A stretch of 14,664 nucleotides of DNA from an uncultured Bacilli bacterium (GCA_934141615.1 CAKPCM010000026.1:1-14664), one strand, 5' to 3'. Shown: positions 1-8,153, counted from the stretch's first letter. Notes: generated from the letters alone by a model not told the origin. Translations and numbers: made by a program.

Positions 1-2701
1 ACCCTTTAACTATAACCTCATGTAAATCTTTAAACGTTTCTTCCTTTAGTTTTTCATCTGATATGTCAGGATTTTTTCGTTTTAAGTTTTCTTCGCATAC
101 TTTATATACGATGTTACCATATAGTTCCATTGCAATACGTTCTTCAATATTATATGGAAGAGGAGTACCATACCAATCTTTTGCCTTATCATATACTAAG
201 TCCGTTACAACACGTGGACAATCAAGGTAAGACTTTCCATCATCTGCCTTTACCCTTGGAGAAAAAGGAATTCCATGAGTATCTATTATTACCTCTATTT
301 CATCTACCATATCAAGAACTTTATTGGTGTTAGAAACAACTATTTCGTATGCTAAATCTTTTCCTAAGAAAGCAAAGTTATCAAGCATTTCATTTGTGGT
401 TCTAAAGTGCTGACTTGGTATTTCTTTAATATCTTTTTTAGCTAGCGGATGACGTCCCCCACCCGGAACCTTTTGGTTAACAATTATTTGTCTATATATT
501 TTATCTTCTCTTCTAAAGTGGTGAACATCGCCGGTTGCAACGATTATTTTACCTGCTTCTTTTACCGCAGATACAACCTTTTTAATATGGGTTTCAAGTT
601 CTTTTTCATCCTTAAAATCTCCCATTTGAATTAAATGATTATAAACTTCTGGAGGTTGGACTTCAACATAATCATAAAAGTTTATTATGTTGGTTAATTC
701 TTCTCCTTCTTTACTTCTTGCTTCTTTAAAAACCTCTGATTCATAACATCCACTTCCTATTAAAACGCCTTCTCTTAAACGCTCTACTTCACTACGTAAG
801 ATTCTTGGTGTTTTATATAAGTAAACGGTATTAGCAAGCGATATCATTTTAAATATGTTTTTAAGTCCTTTTTTATTAACCGCAATCGCATTAAAGTGAT
901 ACGTTCTACCAAACTTATGGATTTCACCTTTAGGTACTAATCTGTCTAAATCGCTTATTTTTTCATAGTTTTGTGAGTCTAGTTTTTGTAAAAACTTATG
1001 AAAAACGTGAGCCGTTCCTTCAGCATCATAATCCGCTCTATGGTGAGCATCTTCTTCCCAAGGAACATTATATCTTTTAACTAAGGCTGAAAGTCCATGT
1101 CTTGCATATCCTTGGTCTAAGGTTCTAGATAATTCTAAAGTATCTATTACGGTGTTTTTAAACTCTCCTAAATTATATTTCTTCATTGCCATTTCAATAA
1201 ACGAAATATCAAACTTAGCATTATGAGCAACCATAGGTAAATTACCAGACCACTCTAAAAATTCTTTCGTTACGGTTTTTTCATCATCACAACCTGATAC
1301 CATCGCATCAGTAATGCAAGTAAGCTCGGTAATCTTATCTGGTATGTGTCTTTTAGGATCAATTAACTTATCAAACCTATCTATTATGTCACCATGTGAT
1401 ATTTTAACCGCACCTATTTCTATCATTTGGTCTTCACCCGCAGCATTAAAACCAGTTGTTTCGGTATCAAATACAACGTAAGTATTATCCATTAAGGAAT
1501 CATCAGTAGGCCTTACAACTATGTTTACGGTATCATCAACTAACGTAAGCTCCGTACCATATAAACCCTTAAAATGCTTGCTTTTATCTTCTATTTTTTT
1601 ATTGTGATTCTTAATAAGTCCATATGCTATCGGAAATGCTTGGCAACCGTTATGATCTGTTATTGCAACACCACGATATCCCATGTTAATTGCGTTTGTA
1701 ACAAGTTCACACGTGTGTTTACCTAAGTCTAACTTAGTTATACCATCCATTTGACTCATCATTGTATGAGCGTGTAATTCTACTCTTTTTTCTTCAGCAT
1801 CATCTACTACCGTCATGTCTTTTGAAGGTATTTTCATAACGTTTCTAATGTTTAATACAAGGTCTTTAGCATAAATATCTTGTTTTACATACCCGTTAAT
1901 TCTAAACCAACCAGACTTCATTTTTTTAGATAACATCTTAAATAAATCAGCGTCTTTTGTGAAAATTTTAGCATAAATACTATCAGTATTATCACTTATT
2001 TTAAAGGTTAATATTTTAAATGCACTTCTTGATGATTCAAACTCTTCAACACCAAAAACGTAAGCTTCAACGGTAACGCCCGATTCTTCTGCAATTATGT
2101 CTTTTATTTCGGTTATATTACCCTTTGGCTCATCACCTAAAATAACAGGATTTTCCTCCTTAGGTTTACTTTGAGCTTCTATTTTTATTTCTTCTTCTAA
2201 TTCCTTTTTTACCTTTAATCTATTTTCTTCGTTTATAAACGTTTTTATTTTTAAATCAGGATAACCACATACCTTATAATATTTTAAAATACTTTCTAAA
2301 TGGTTATTTAATATGTTTTCTTCTGCTATATTATCGGTATCTATTATAAGGGTATTACCCGACATCTTAACGTTTTTCTCTATAAATAACTCCTTCATAG
2401 GCTTCGTTAGAGTACTTTTTAAAATAGCTTCTTTATAGTAATTTAAACAGTCATCATAATTTACATTTCTAAGTACAAATTCAGATTTTATAGACCCCAT
2501 TTCAGGAAAACCTTTTTTCATGTTTTGATCTATATATTCTAATACTTTGGTATCTAAAGGATTATCTATTTCAATTACAAAAACCCCATTACGTCTTGTA
2601 TGATCAAGTTTAAGTTTTAGTATTTTACCATTGTTAAAAAACTCATAATATTCTTCTGGTAAACTAATTTTGTCCAACAATAGTTTCAATTTATCATGCA
2701 T
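1..2701 (-). CDS. polC: DNA polymerase III alpha subunit, PolC type (3' part outside window)
   Basis: This is the replicative DNA polymerase of low-GC Gram-positives, with built-in 3'-5' proofreading. I translated it by hand: 900 codons are open from the ATG at 2701 to the left edge, against about 1440 in the family. An OB-fold-like region lies at about 180-290. The first PHP half follows, with motif VELHAHTMMSQMDG (H310, H312). A DEDDh exonuclease is inserted at about 407-570, with FDTETTG (D412, E414), HNAKFD (H493, D498) and HHRADYD (H554, D559). The second PHP half follows, with GDVHH. The sequence ends shortly after YGTPLPYNIEERI, just before the polymerase palm, so catalytic aspartates are not seen. 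The start is fixed by AGGTGA 5 nt upstream. The gene has its own promoter at 2730-2757, behind the terminator of the previous gene. Identification is very secure. Confidence 0.97.
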   Translation of the reverse strand, partial: MHDKLKLLLDKISLPEEYYEFFNNGKILKLKLDHTRRNGVFVIEIDNPLDTKVLEYIDQNMKKGFPEMGSIKSEFVLRNVNYDDCLNYYKEAILKSTLTKPMKELFIEKNVKMSGNTLIIDTDNIAEENILNNHLESILKYYKVCGYPDLKIKTFINEENRLKVKKELEEEIKIEAQSKPKEENPVILGDEPKGNITEIKDIIAEESGVTVEAYVFGVEEFESSRSAFKILTFKISDNTDSIYAKIFTKDADLFKMLSKKMKSGWFRINGYVKQDIYAKDLVLNIRNVMKIPSKDMTVVDDAEEKRVELHAHTMMSQMDGITKLDLGKHTCELVTNAINMGYRGVAITDHNGCQAFPIAYGLIKNHNKKIEDKSKHFKGLYGTELTLVDDTVNIVVRPTDDSLMDNTYVVFDTETTGFNAAGEDQMIEIGAVKISHGDIIDRFDKLIDPKRHIPDKITELTCITDAMVSGCDDEKTVTKEFLEWSGNLPMVAHNAKFDISFIEMAMKKYNLGEFKNTVIDTLELSRTLDQGYARHGLSALVKRYNVPWEEDAHHRADYDAEGTAHVFHKFLQKLDSQNYEKISDLDRLVPKGEIHKFGRTYHFNAIAVNKKGLKNIFKMISLANTVYLYKTPRILRSEVERLREGVLIGSGCYESEVFKEARSKEGEELTNIINFYDYVEVQPPEVYNHLIQMGDFKDEKELETHIKKVVSAVKEAGKIIVATGDVHHFRREDKIYRQIIVNQKVPGGGRHPLAKKDIKEIPSQHFRTTNEMLDNFAFLGKDLAYEIVVSNTNKVLDMVDEIEVIIDTHGIPFSPRVKADDGKSYLDCPRVVTDLVYDKAKDWYGTPLPYNIEERIAMELYGNIVYKVCEENLKRKNPDISDEKLKEETFKDLHEVIVKG

Positions 2702-2729
2702 TAATATCACCTTACTTCAAACAATTATT

Positions 2730-2757
2730 ATTATAACATTTATTATTTTTTTATCAA
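2730..2757 (-). promoter_or_regulatory. Promoter of polC
   Basis: On the minus strand, TTGATA (2757-2752) and TATAAT (2735-2730) are separated by 16 nt. The -10 is preceded by TG-n, making an extended -10 (TGTTATAAT). The predicted start is near 2723, giving a leader of about 22 nt. The -35 overlaps the T-run of the upstream terminator. Confidence 0.65.
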
Positions 2758-2784
2758 AGAAAAAAATAGCCTTTTAGCTATTTT
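2755..2784 (-). terminator. Intrinsic terminator after the deacetylase-like gene
   Basis: An 8-bp stem AAAATAGC / GCTATTTT (2784-2777 with 2770-2763) has a 6-nt loop and runs into a T-rich tail on the minus strand. The TAA stop of the gene (2776-2774) lies inside the loop. Confidence 0.8.
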
Positions 2785-3619
2785 CGTTTATTAATTTTGA
2801 TAATCCTTTTATTTTATAACCACGACTTTCTATTACGTTTATAATAAAGTTAAATTTAGAAGTATCAAATTCATCTAAGTCATATACTATCATAACGCCT
2901 TTTGATAAATTCTTTTTTAAATCAGCTATGCTAGGATTAACAAGTTTTGGTGAAATAGTTAGCATTTTCTTAGAAGCACATATATCTTTATAATCATCGT
3001 TTTTACCACTATTTAAGCAAAATAAAGAATCTTTAAGAGTGATACTTTCTATTAAGTTATTAGTAACACTTATCATGCTTTTAGAGTACTTATTATCATA
3101 TCCCAAATTATATATTTCGGAATTTAAATTAACCATGCTAAAGGCAGTTTCAACGTTTTTCTCTAAATATGATCCATCTATAAAGAAGTTTACGGTAACA
3201 TTTGTTTTAGCAAGAAGACTTAAAAGTTCAGATACATTAGTGGAATTATTCACTTTAAATATTATGGATACCATGTTTTTAGAAATACCATTTGTTATGT
3301 AGTAATCATAAGTTTTAGTAATTGACGTATTTGGTTTTGCTTTATCATAAACTAATTTTTGCTTGTTAAATGAGTCATCTTCCTTCATGTTTTTATATGA
3401 TTTTTCTTCGTTTATAATTAAACCTGACATACCAAGAATCATTTCATCATCCTTTATTTTAGGTTCAACTGGTTTTACGTCATGCGCCCTTTTATATGAG
3501 ATAACCTCCTTCATTAGTGGGTCATTACCTCTAGCCTCGTTAAATACTTTATCAGTATATATAAAACTAAGTAATAAAAGAAGGAATAAACTAGCTAATT
3601 TAATCACATTTTTAAACAA
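2774..3619 (-). CDS. Membrane-anchored polysaccharide-deacetylase-like protein, probable pseudoenzyme
   Basis: The predicted protein has 281 residues. A hydrophobic anchor (about 5-22) is followed by a linker and a C-terminal NodB-like domain. The fold is suggested by VSIIFKVNNSTN, then KTNVTVNFFIDGSYLEKN, EIYNLGYDNK and the terminal ESRGYKIKGLSKLI. These align in order with the deacetylase motifs TFDDG, ATFFVxG, GHExxNHTxxH and RGYxFVTLxEL. The metal and catalytic residues are missing: TFDDG reads IFKVN, the HxxxH site reads NLGYDN, and no RxPxG is seen. It should therefore be extracellular and non-catalytic, perhaps binding cell-wall glycan (inference). The start is TTG at 3619, because AGGTGA lies exactly 5 nt upstream; the in-frame GTG at 3628 falls inside that ribosome site. 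It is the last gene before polC and has its own terminator. Confidence 0.72.
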   Translation of the reverse strand: MFKNVIKLASLFLLLLLSFIYTDKVFNEARGNDPLMKEVISYKRAHDVKPVEPKIKDDEMILGMSGLIINEEKSYKNMKEDDSFNKQKLVYDKAKPNTSITKTYDYYITNGISKNMVSIIFKVNNSTNVSELLSLLAKTNVTVNFFIDGSYLEKNVETAFSMVNLNSEIYNLGYDNKYSKSMISVTNNLIESITLKDSLFCLNSGKNDDYKDICASKKMLTISPKLVNPSIADLKKNLSKGVMIVYDLDEFDTSKFNFIINVIESRGYKIKGLSKLINENS

Positions 3620-3667
3620 AACTATCACCTAATTAAGTGTATGAATAAAACTTTATTAAATTACACT

Positions 3668-3690
3668 AAAAAAGAACCTTAATAGGCTCT
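3668..3690 (-). terminator. Intrinsic terminator of the ezrA operon
   Basis: On the minus strand, AGAGCC pairs with GGTTCT (3690-3685 with 3678-3673, one G-T pair), followed by a run of six T. The loop of six starts with the stop codon TAA (3681-3679) of the preceding gene. Confidence 0.75.
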
Positions 3691-4614
3691 TTCTGGTTTC
3701 AAAACGTAAGTACCTTTAATTACTTTATCTCCAGACTTATCTGTTTCTTCTTTCCAACTAGATAGTTTTAAACTAGAGGTATTAAATCCTTTAACTTTAA
3801 AAGTAACAATAGATGCTCTATTAATGTTTGGAATGGTATAAGATATGTTTCCATTAACATCACTATCTTCTTTTAAAATAACACTTTTGCCTGATACATC
3901 AGTATACGTTACCTTAACATCATAAGTATTATTAGTAGGAAGTGAAAGAATAAACTTTCTAGGTTCGTTTTTATTAGTACTAACGCTTATTTTATCTTTA
4001 TTATTAATAGATTCCTTTATCTCTTCTTTAGTGACCGGACTATAATAACCTTTTACGGTAAATATTTTATAAGCATATTTATCTTCACTCTTAGATGAAT
4101 CCATAAAACTCCATCCAGCAGGTTCATAAGTTTCACTTATTTTAGAAGCATTTATTATCTGAAGTTTAATTTTCCATGTTTTATTTTGATTTTTTAATGA
4201 ATTTATTTTTATCTTGAAGTTTTTAGCTCCCTTTTCTATGTCACGGACTTCTTTTTGTCTCCAGCTATTACCGTCCATCTCGTATAAGGTATATCTATAA
4301 CTTCCTGAATATCTATCTATAACACTTGGTATAGAAACTTCCATAACGTAATTACTTTCGTTATCATACTTTTCCTTAACTATAAAACCATTTTTATTTT
4401 CAATGGCACCAAATAGTTTTTCAAACGTTAAATGGTAAGTAAATTTAAGAGGATCTTCATTCTTCATTTCTGCAAAAAAACAAACTGAAAGCATAATGCA
4501 TATTGCAATTGATATATAAATCGATGCTTTAGCTTTTTTTAAAACATCTTCTCTTGCTAGTTTTGGTCTTCCAACCGGATTTTTTTCTTCATCCTTTAAA
4601 AGCCATTCTCTCAT
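3679..4614 (-). CDS. Uncharacterised type II membrane protein with extracellular beta-rich domains
   Basis: I do not recognise the family. The 311-residue protein has a basic cytoplasmic N-terminus containing GRPK (15-18), one membrane segment (about 29-48), and a large outside part. The outside part is rich in alternating hydrophobic and charged residues, such as WKIKLQIIN and YDVKVTYTDVSG, which suggests two immunoglobulin or fibronectin type III-like sandwiches (about 60-155 and 205-290). No catalytic motif, lipobox or sorting signal is seen. The ATG is preceded by GGAGG at 8 nt. It starts 18 nt after ezrA stops and shares that transcript, and a terminator follows it. Expression with EzrA suggests a role at the division site or envelope, but this is inference from position only. 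GRPK resembles an AT-hook core, but a single copy proves nothing. Confidence 0.8.
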   Translation of the reverse strand: MREWLLKDEEKNPVGRPKLAREDVLKKAKASIYISIAICIMLSVCFFAEMKNEDPLKFTYHLTFEKLFGAIENKNGFIVKEKYDNESNYVMEVSIPSVIDRYSGSYRYTLYEMDGNSWRQKEVRDIEKGAKNFKIKINSLKNQNKTWKIKLQIINASKISETYEPAGWSFMDSSKSEDKYAYKIFTVKGYYSPVTKEEIKESINNKDKISVSTNKNEPRKFILSLPTNNTYDVKVTYTDVSGKSVILKEDSDVNGNISYTIPNINRASIVTFKVKGFNTSSLKLSSWKEETDKSGDKVIKGTYVLKPERAY

Positions 4615-4632
4615 AACTTATGCCTCCTTCGT

Positions 4633-6342
4633 TTATTTTTTATAGTCTAATATCTTTTTATGAATACCAGGCTCTACAACGTCTAACGTGCTTATACTTA
4701 ACTCTAAAGACTTTTTATACTCACCCTTAAAGAATAAGTTTTCTGCCTTAATAAGTCCTTCATTAATAACTGGTTTTGAAGAACGATACCTATTACCATA
4801 TACGATTGCATACTCAGATAACAAAGCCGTCTTAACCATCTCAGCAGTAGTATTATGAAGTTTAAATACTAAGTCTCTTGCCGTGTCAACACGTACGTTT
4901 AACGTATCAACATCAAGTGGTTTTTTAGATAGTTCTACTTGTATTTCCTTTATGGCATCAGAAGCTTCCCTAAGCTCAACATAGTAATTATCTGGTATTA
5001 TAGGAAGTCTGTTTTTTCTTATTTGATATTTAGACTGTTTTAATAATAGTTTAATATCTTCAAGTTGCCCCCTTGCACGTTCTTCATCATCTTTTAGGTT
5101 GCCTACTTTTTGAAGTATGGCATTTAATTTTTCACTAAGTTTTGTTAACTTTAGCATTATAATTTCAAGTTCTGCGTTAAGTTTAGAAAAAGGAAACGTG
5201 TGATTTCTATCAAGTGTTTCTAACTTTTCATAATCTTTTACAATACCATCAAACTCCGTATTTAAAAGTTTAACAGCATCTAACGTATCATCAGTTAAAT
5301 TATAATGTTTTCTCATTTCTGGAAGACCACTTTGAACTGCATTTAATAATTTATCTACGTGTTTTCTCTTCTTATTAAAGTTAGCAAGCCCTTCCTCATA
5401 ATATTTTCTAGTTAACTTTTCCGTTTCAAAGTCATTAAATAATGAATCAAAATACTCTAATATAGTCTTAAGTTCAAAAGTTACGTCCTCCAAATTAAGA
5501 ACACGCACTCTATCAAATATAGAGCTTACTTTCTTTTCTGTTTCAACAATGTTATATTCGACGTTTAAATAATCTAGTTGGTAACCTTCCCTTGTAAGTT
5601 TAATATACTCGCTAGATACATCTTCCGTTCTCTTTGGAATAAGACTTTTACCCATAAGCATTATTTCAGGTATCTCATCAATTACTATCGTCATATGATC
5701 AATCATTTCGGCAAGTCCTTTAACAACGTAAATAACTTCCTCATAATCCTTTTTCTCCATAACGTATTCAAACTCTTCAAAACGTTTTTCTATCGTTTCA
5801 AATTGTAATTCAATCGTTTTTGCAGTTTCTTCATAATCTGCCTTTGTTTCGGTAAACTTTTTCTTTAGCTTTCTATATCTAGCCTTTAGTTTAATAACAC
5901 TTGCCCTGTTTCTTTCCTCGCTTGATGTTATTTCCTTAATTTCAGACATGATGTTTTTTATTTTAACTTTTATTTCATATAGTTTTATCTCTATTTCCGC
6001 TATCTTTTCATATATTTCCTTTGCCTTACTTTTATCTACCGCAAAGTCAAGTTCAATTAACATATCATTTATGTATGGTATGGTTTCATTTTCAATAACT
6101 TCAAATTTTAACTTCCACCCATTATAACGATCTTCTAACTTTTTATTGCTTTTAACCAAAGCCTCTACCTTTGATAATTCATTTAGAACAGGAACGTTTA
6201 TAAGTAAGTTTTTTTCCTTTTCTAAATTATCTATTTCTTTTAATATTCTTTTTTTCTTTTTTGTTTTAAGAGTTATTACTAAAACTACTATTATTATTAA
6301 AAGTACAACAACGATGGTTCCAATATATAAACCTTTACCCAT
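4633..6342 (-). CDS. ezrA: Septation ring formation regulator EzrA
   Basis: EzrA is a membrane-anchored spectrin-like protein of Bacilli that restrains FtsZ ring assembly away from mid-cell and helps link the divisome to wall synthesis. The 569-residue length matches the family (about 560-575). One N-terminal transmembrane helix (about 5-25) is followed by a basic KTKKKKR stretch and then almost continuous long helices and coiled coils. The C-terminal block YGNRYRSS (515-522), followed by GLIKAENLFFKGEY and VEPG, is the most conserved part of EzrA and corresponds to the patch near residue 510 of the Bacillus subtilis protein. The start ATG has AGGAGG 8 nt upstream. In B. subtilis ezrA also lies near rpsD, as here. 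The next gene follows after 18 nt. Confidence 0.93.
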   Translation of the reverse strand: MGKGLYIGTIVVVLLIIIVVLVITLKTKKKKRILKEIDNLEKEKNLLINVPVLNELSKVEALVKSNKKLEDRYNGWKLKFEVIENETIPYINDMLIELDFAVDKSKAKEIYEKIAEIEIKLYEIKVKIKNIMSEIKEITSSEERNRASVIKLKARYRKLKKKFTETKADYEETAKTIELQFETIEKRFEEFEYVMEKKDYEEVIYVVKGLAEMIDHMTIVIDEIPEIMLMGKSLIPKRTEDVSSEYIKLTREGYQLDYLNVEYNIVETEKKVSSIFDRVRVLNLEDVTFELKTILEYFDSLFNDFETEKLTRKYYEEGLANFNKKRKHVDKLLNAVQSGLPEMRKHYNLTDDTLDAVKLLNTEFDGIVKDYEKLETLDRNHTFPFSKLNAELEIIMLKLTKLSEKLNAILQKVGNLKDDEERARGQLEDIKLLLKQSKYQIRKNRLPIIPDNYYVELREASDAIKEIQVELSKKPLDVDTLNVRVDTARDLVFKLHNTTAEMVKTALLSEYAIVYGNRYRSSKPVINEGLIKAENLFFKGEYKKSLELSISTLDVVEPGIHKKILDYKK

Positions 6343-6368
6343 GTTCTATACCTCCTACTATATAAATC

Positions 6369-6377
6369 ATTTTATCA
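6369..6377 (-). promoter_or_regulatory. Candidate extended -10 promoter of ezrA
   Basis: TGATAAAAT on the minus strand matches TGnTANAAT, with a predicted start near 6362, about 20 nt before the ATG. No good -35 is visible at 17 nt. The preceding gene has its own terminator, so a promoter is needed in this gap. Confidence 0.4.
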
Positions 6378-6409
6378 TAAATTACGACAATTTGCACCAT
6401 TTATTTAAT

Positions 6410-6438
6410 TAAAAAAAGTAAAGTACTAGACTTTACTT
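6410..6438 (-). terminator. Intrinsic terminator after the DUF3419-like gene
   Basis: A perfect 8-bp stem AAGTAAAG / CTTTACTT (6438-6431 with 6423-6416) has a 7-nt loop and is followed by a run of T on the minus strand. The TAG stop codon (6428-6426) sits in the loop. Confidence 0.85.
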
Positions 6439-7277
6439 AAACTAAATATTTTTTGCTGAACACCGCACGATTTACAAGAAACATCAGCATACCTATAAGA
6501 TAAGTGTTCACTTATATTATCTGAGTATTTTGAAACATTACTAAAATCATAACCATATATTACCGAACCAGGCAAAAGTATTTTATCTAACCTGCTTATT
6601 ACTTTCTGATAATTATCAACAAAATGTGGAGTATTAGATGCTAAAACATATTCTAAAACATTGCTTAAAAACACTCTGTCATATTTTTTATTAACTTTTT
6701 TTTCAATATTCATTATATCTGAGTCATAATAAGTTATTTTAGCGTTTTTTAAATTTCTTTTTAATTTATTATACGAAAAGGCTTTTGAATATACATTCTT
6801 TTTTAGATTTCCATAAACGTTTATAACGTCATTAAAACATATCTTATTATTTATTCTTAGATACTCAAAAGCACTCCAAAATAAGTATTCATCATGGCTT
6901 AAATATTTTCTTACACTATCTATTATATTTTCTTTTGAATTAAAATTAAGGCTTTCTACATTCTCTATCCAATTCATTCTTTTAAAGAAATCATAATAAT
7001 CGTATTTTTTTATCATCGCTATTTTTAGTGCGGACACGTACTTACTAAATTGATTAACGTCAAATGAGTCTACCTCGCATCCTCCATTTAAAATAGCATT
7101 TAATGCATGATCCCCGCTTGATGTAATAGTTAAAATATTCTTGTCTTTAAGATTTTCATTAGGATATAACTTCATATCTTCATTCGTCCATAAATAGGAT
7201 GGGTCAGAATCTCCAAAAGACGTAATTTTACTTTTGTTTGAATTAATATTTAATAATAATTTTTCATATTCATTCAT
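6426..7277 (-). CDS. DUF3419 / BtaA-like SAM-binding protein
   Basis: The 283-residue protein resembles DUF3419, which includes BtaA, the S-adenosylmethionine:diacylglycerol 3-amino-3-carboxypropyl transferase of betaine-lipid synthesis. The Rossmann glycine loop is ILTITSSGDHALNAILNGG (48-66), followed by an acidic strand end SFDVNQFSKY (D73) and YDFF. A later strand reads YDRVFLSNVLEYV, as in the family, and ends in LPGSVIYGYDFSN. A terminal CKSCG pair (C268, C271) might bind metal. The protein is shorter than typical BtaA, and no BtaB-like methyltransferase is nearby, so betaine-lipid synthesis is not shown; another aminocarboxypropyl or methyl transfer is possible. The ATG at 7277 has AGGAGG 5 nt upstream, so in-frame codons further upstream to 7322 are not used. 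It is a single-gene unit, divergent from rpsD. Confidence 0.75.
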   Translation of the reverse strand: MNEYEKLLLNINSNKSKITSFGDSDPSYLWTNEDMKLYPNENLKDKNILTITSSGDHALNAILNGGCEVDSFDVNQFSKYVSALKIAMIKKYDYYDFFKRMNWIENVESLNFNSKENIIDSVRKYLSHDEYLFWSAFEYLRINNKICFNDVINVYGNLKKNVYSKAFSYNKLKRNLKNAKITYYDSDIMNIEKKVNKKYDRVFLSNVLEYVLASNTPHFVDNYQKVISRLDKILLPGSVIYGYDFSNVSKYSDNISEHLSYRYADVSCKSCGVQQKIFSLSKV

Positions 7278-7312
7278 AATAACCTCCTGATTAACGAGAA
7301 AACATGTTATAT

Positions 7313-7341
7313 ATACTACCACAGTTACCTTGCTTTATCAA
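7313..7341 (-). promoter_or_regulatory. Promoter of the DUF3419-like gene
   Basis: On the minus strand TTGATA (7341-7336) is 17 nt from TAGTAT (7318-7313). The transcript would start near 7306, about 29 nt before the ATG. The -35 box is only 7 bp from the -35 of the oppositely directed rpsD promoter. Confidence 0.5.
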
Positions 7342-7348
7342 TAAATAC

Positions 7349-7377
7349 TTGACTTAAAGCATATAATTAGATATAAT
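7349..7377 (+). promoter_or_regulatory. Strong sigma-A promoter of rpsD
   Basis: TTGACT (7349-7354) and a perfect TATAAT (7372-7377) are separated by exactly 17 nt. The transcript starts near 7384, leaving a leader of about 165 nt before the rpsD start codon. Confidence 0.9.
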
Positions 7378-7383
7378 TTAAGG

Positions 7384-7547
7384 CGTGTAAACTTTAAAGC
7401 AGCACTATTTGAATTTAGTAACGTGTTTGTTTGCGAATAAGTCATACTAGTAATCCTTATAGCTGCAAGGATGAAAGTATTAAAACAAACTCCCTACTAG
7501 ATGGCAATGGTCCTTTAGTTTACAAAAAACAAAGGAGGATAGATAAT
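7384..7547 (+). promoter_or_regulatory. rpsD leader: S4-binding pseudoknot and masked ribosome site
   Basis: In Bacillus subtilis, S4 represses its own rpsD mRNA through the leader. Here helix A pairs 7425-7432 (GTTTGTTT) with 7483-7490 (AAACAAAC). Helix B pairs 7443-7452 (CAT, one bulge, CTAGTA) with 7495-7503 (TACTAGATG). The two helices interleave, which makes a pseudoknot. A small hairpin (7453-7458 with 7467-7472, ATCCTT / AAGGAT) lies inside. A second hairpin pairs 7511-7521 (TCCTTT, bulged A, GTTT) with 7527-7536 (AAACAAAGGA). This covers the start of the ribosome site AAAGGAGG (7531-7538), which lies 9 nt before the ATG. Excess S4 binding the pseudoknot would favour the closed state; that last step is inference. 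Confidence 0.75.
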
Positions 7548-8153
7548 ATGTCAAGATATACAGGTCCAATGTATAAGAAAAGTCGTCATTTAGGTTTTTC
7601 TTTACTAGAAACTGGAAAAGAATTAGTTAAAAGACCATATGGTCCAGGACAACACGGAAATGATAAAAGACGTGGTAAAGCATCTGAATACAAACTTCAA
7701 TTAATGGAAAAACAAAAAGTTAGATTAATGTATGGTATTAATGAAAAACAATTCAGATTAACATTTGAAAAAGCAGCTAAAATGAAAGGTATCCAAGGTG
7801 AAAACTTCCTTAAGCTTTTAGAAAGCAGATTAGATAACGTTGTTTATCGTATGGGTCTTGCTACAACTAGAAAGGCTGCAAGACAAGTTGTTAACCACGG
7901 ACACATTACAGTTAATGGTAAAAAGGTTGATATTCCATCATACCAAGTTAAACCTGGTGATGTAATCGCTGTTAAGGAAGCATCTCGTGATCATAAAGCA
8001 ATTTTAGAAGCTTTAGAAAAGATTAACAAAACTGTAGAATACGTTGAATTTGATAAGAAAAAACTTTCTGGTACTTACGTACGTATGCCTGAAAGAAGCG
8101 AACTTCCAGCAGACATTAAAGAATCAATGATCGTTGAATTCTATAACAAGTAA
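7548..8153 (+). CDS. rpsD: 30S ribosomal protein S4
   Basis: S4 is a primary assembly protein of the small ribosomal subunit. It binds the 5' domain of 16S rRNA and usually represses its own synthesis. The 201-residue length is normal for the family. The start MSRYTGPMYKKSRHLGFS is typical of the C-minus form, which lacks the zinc-binding cysteines. YGPGQHG and the S4 RNA-binding domain follow (about 90-155, including ESRLDNVVYRMGLATTRKAA and HGHITVNGKKVDIPSY). The reading frame is open further upstream to 7431, but that stretch is the structured leader; AAAGGAGG 9 nt before the ATG at 7548 and the family alignment fix the start. It is the only plus-strand protein gene here, forms its own transcription unit and ends in a terminator overlapping the stop. 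Confidence 0.98.
   Translation: MSRYTGPMYKKSRHLGFSLLETGKELVKRPYGPGQHGNDKRRGKASEYKLQLMEKQKVRLMYGINEKQFRLTFEKAAKMKGIQGENFLKLLESRLDNVVYRMGLATTRKAARQVVNHGHITVNGKKVDIPSYQVKPGDVIAVKEASRDHKAILEALEKINKTVEYVEFDKKKLSGTYVRMPERSELPADIKESMIVEFYNK

Noticed and set aside
2774..3628. GTG at 3628 as start of the deacetylase-like gene
   Set aside because: That GTG lies within AGGTGA, which acts as ribosome site for the TTG at 3619 with the same 5-nt spacing used by polC and yqzL.
7431..7547. In-frame 39-codon extension upstream of rpsD
   Set aside because: It covers the structured leader and the ribosome site; the S4 family starts at MSRYTGP, with AAAGGAGG 9 nt before that ATG.
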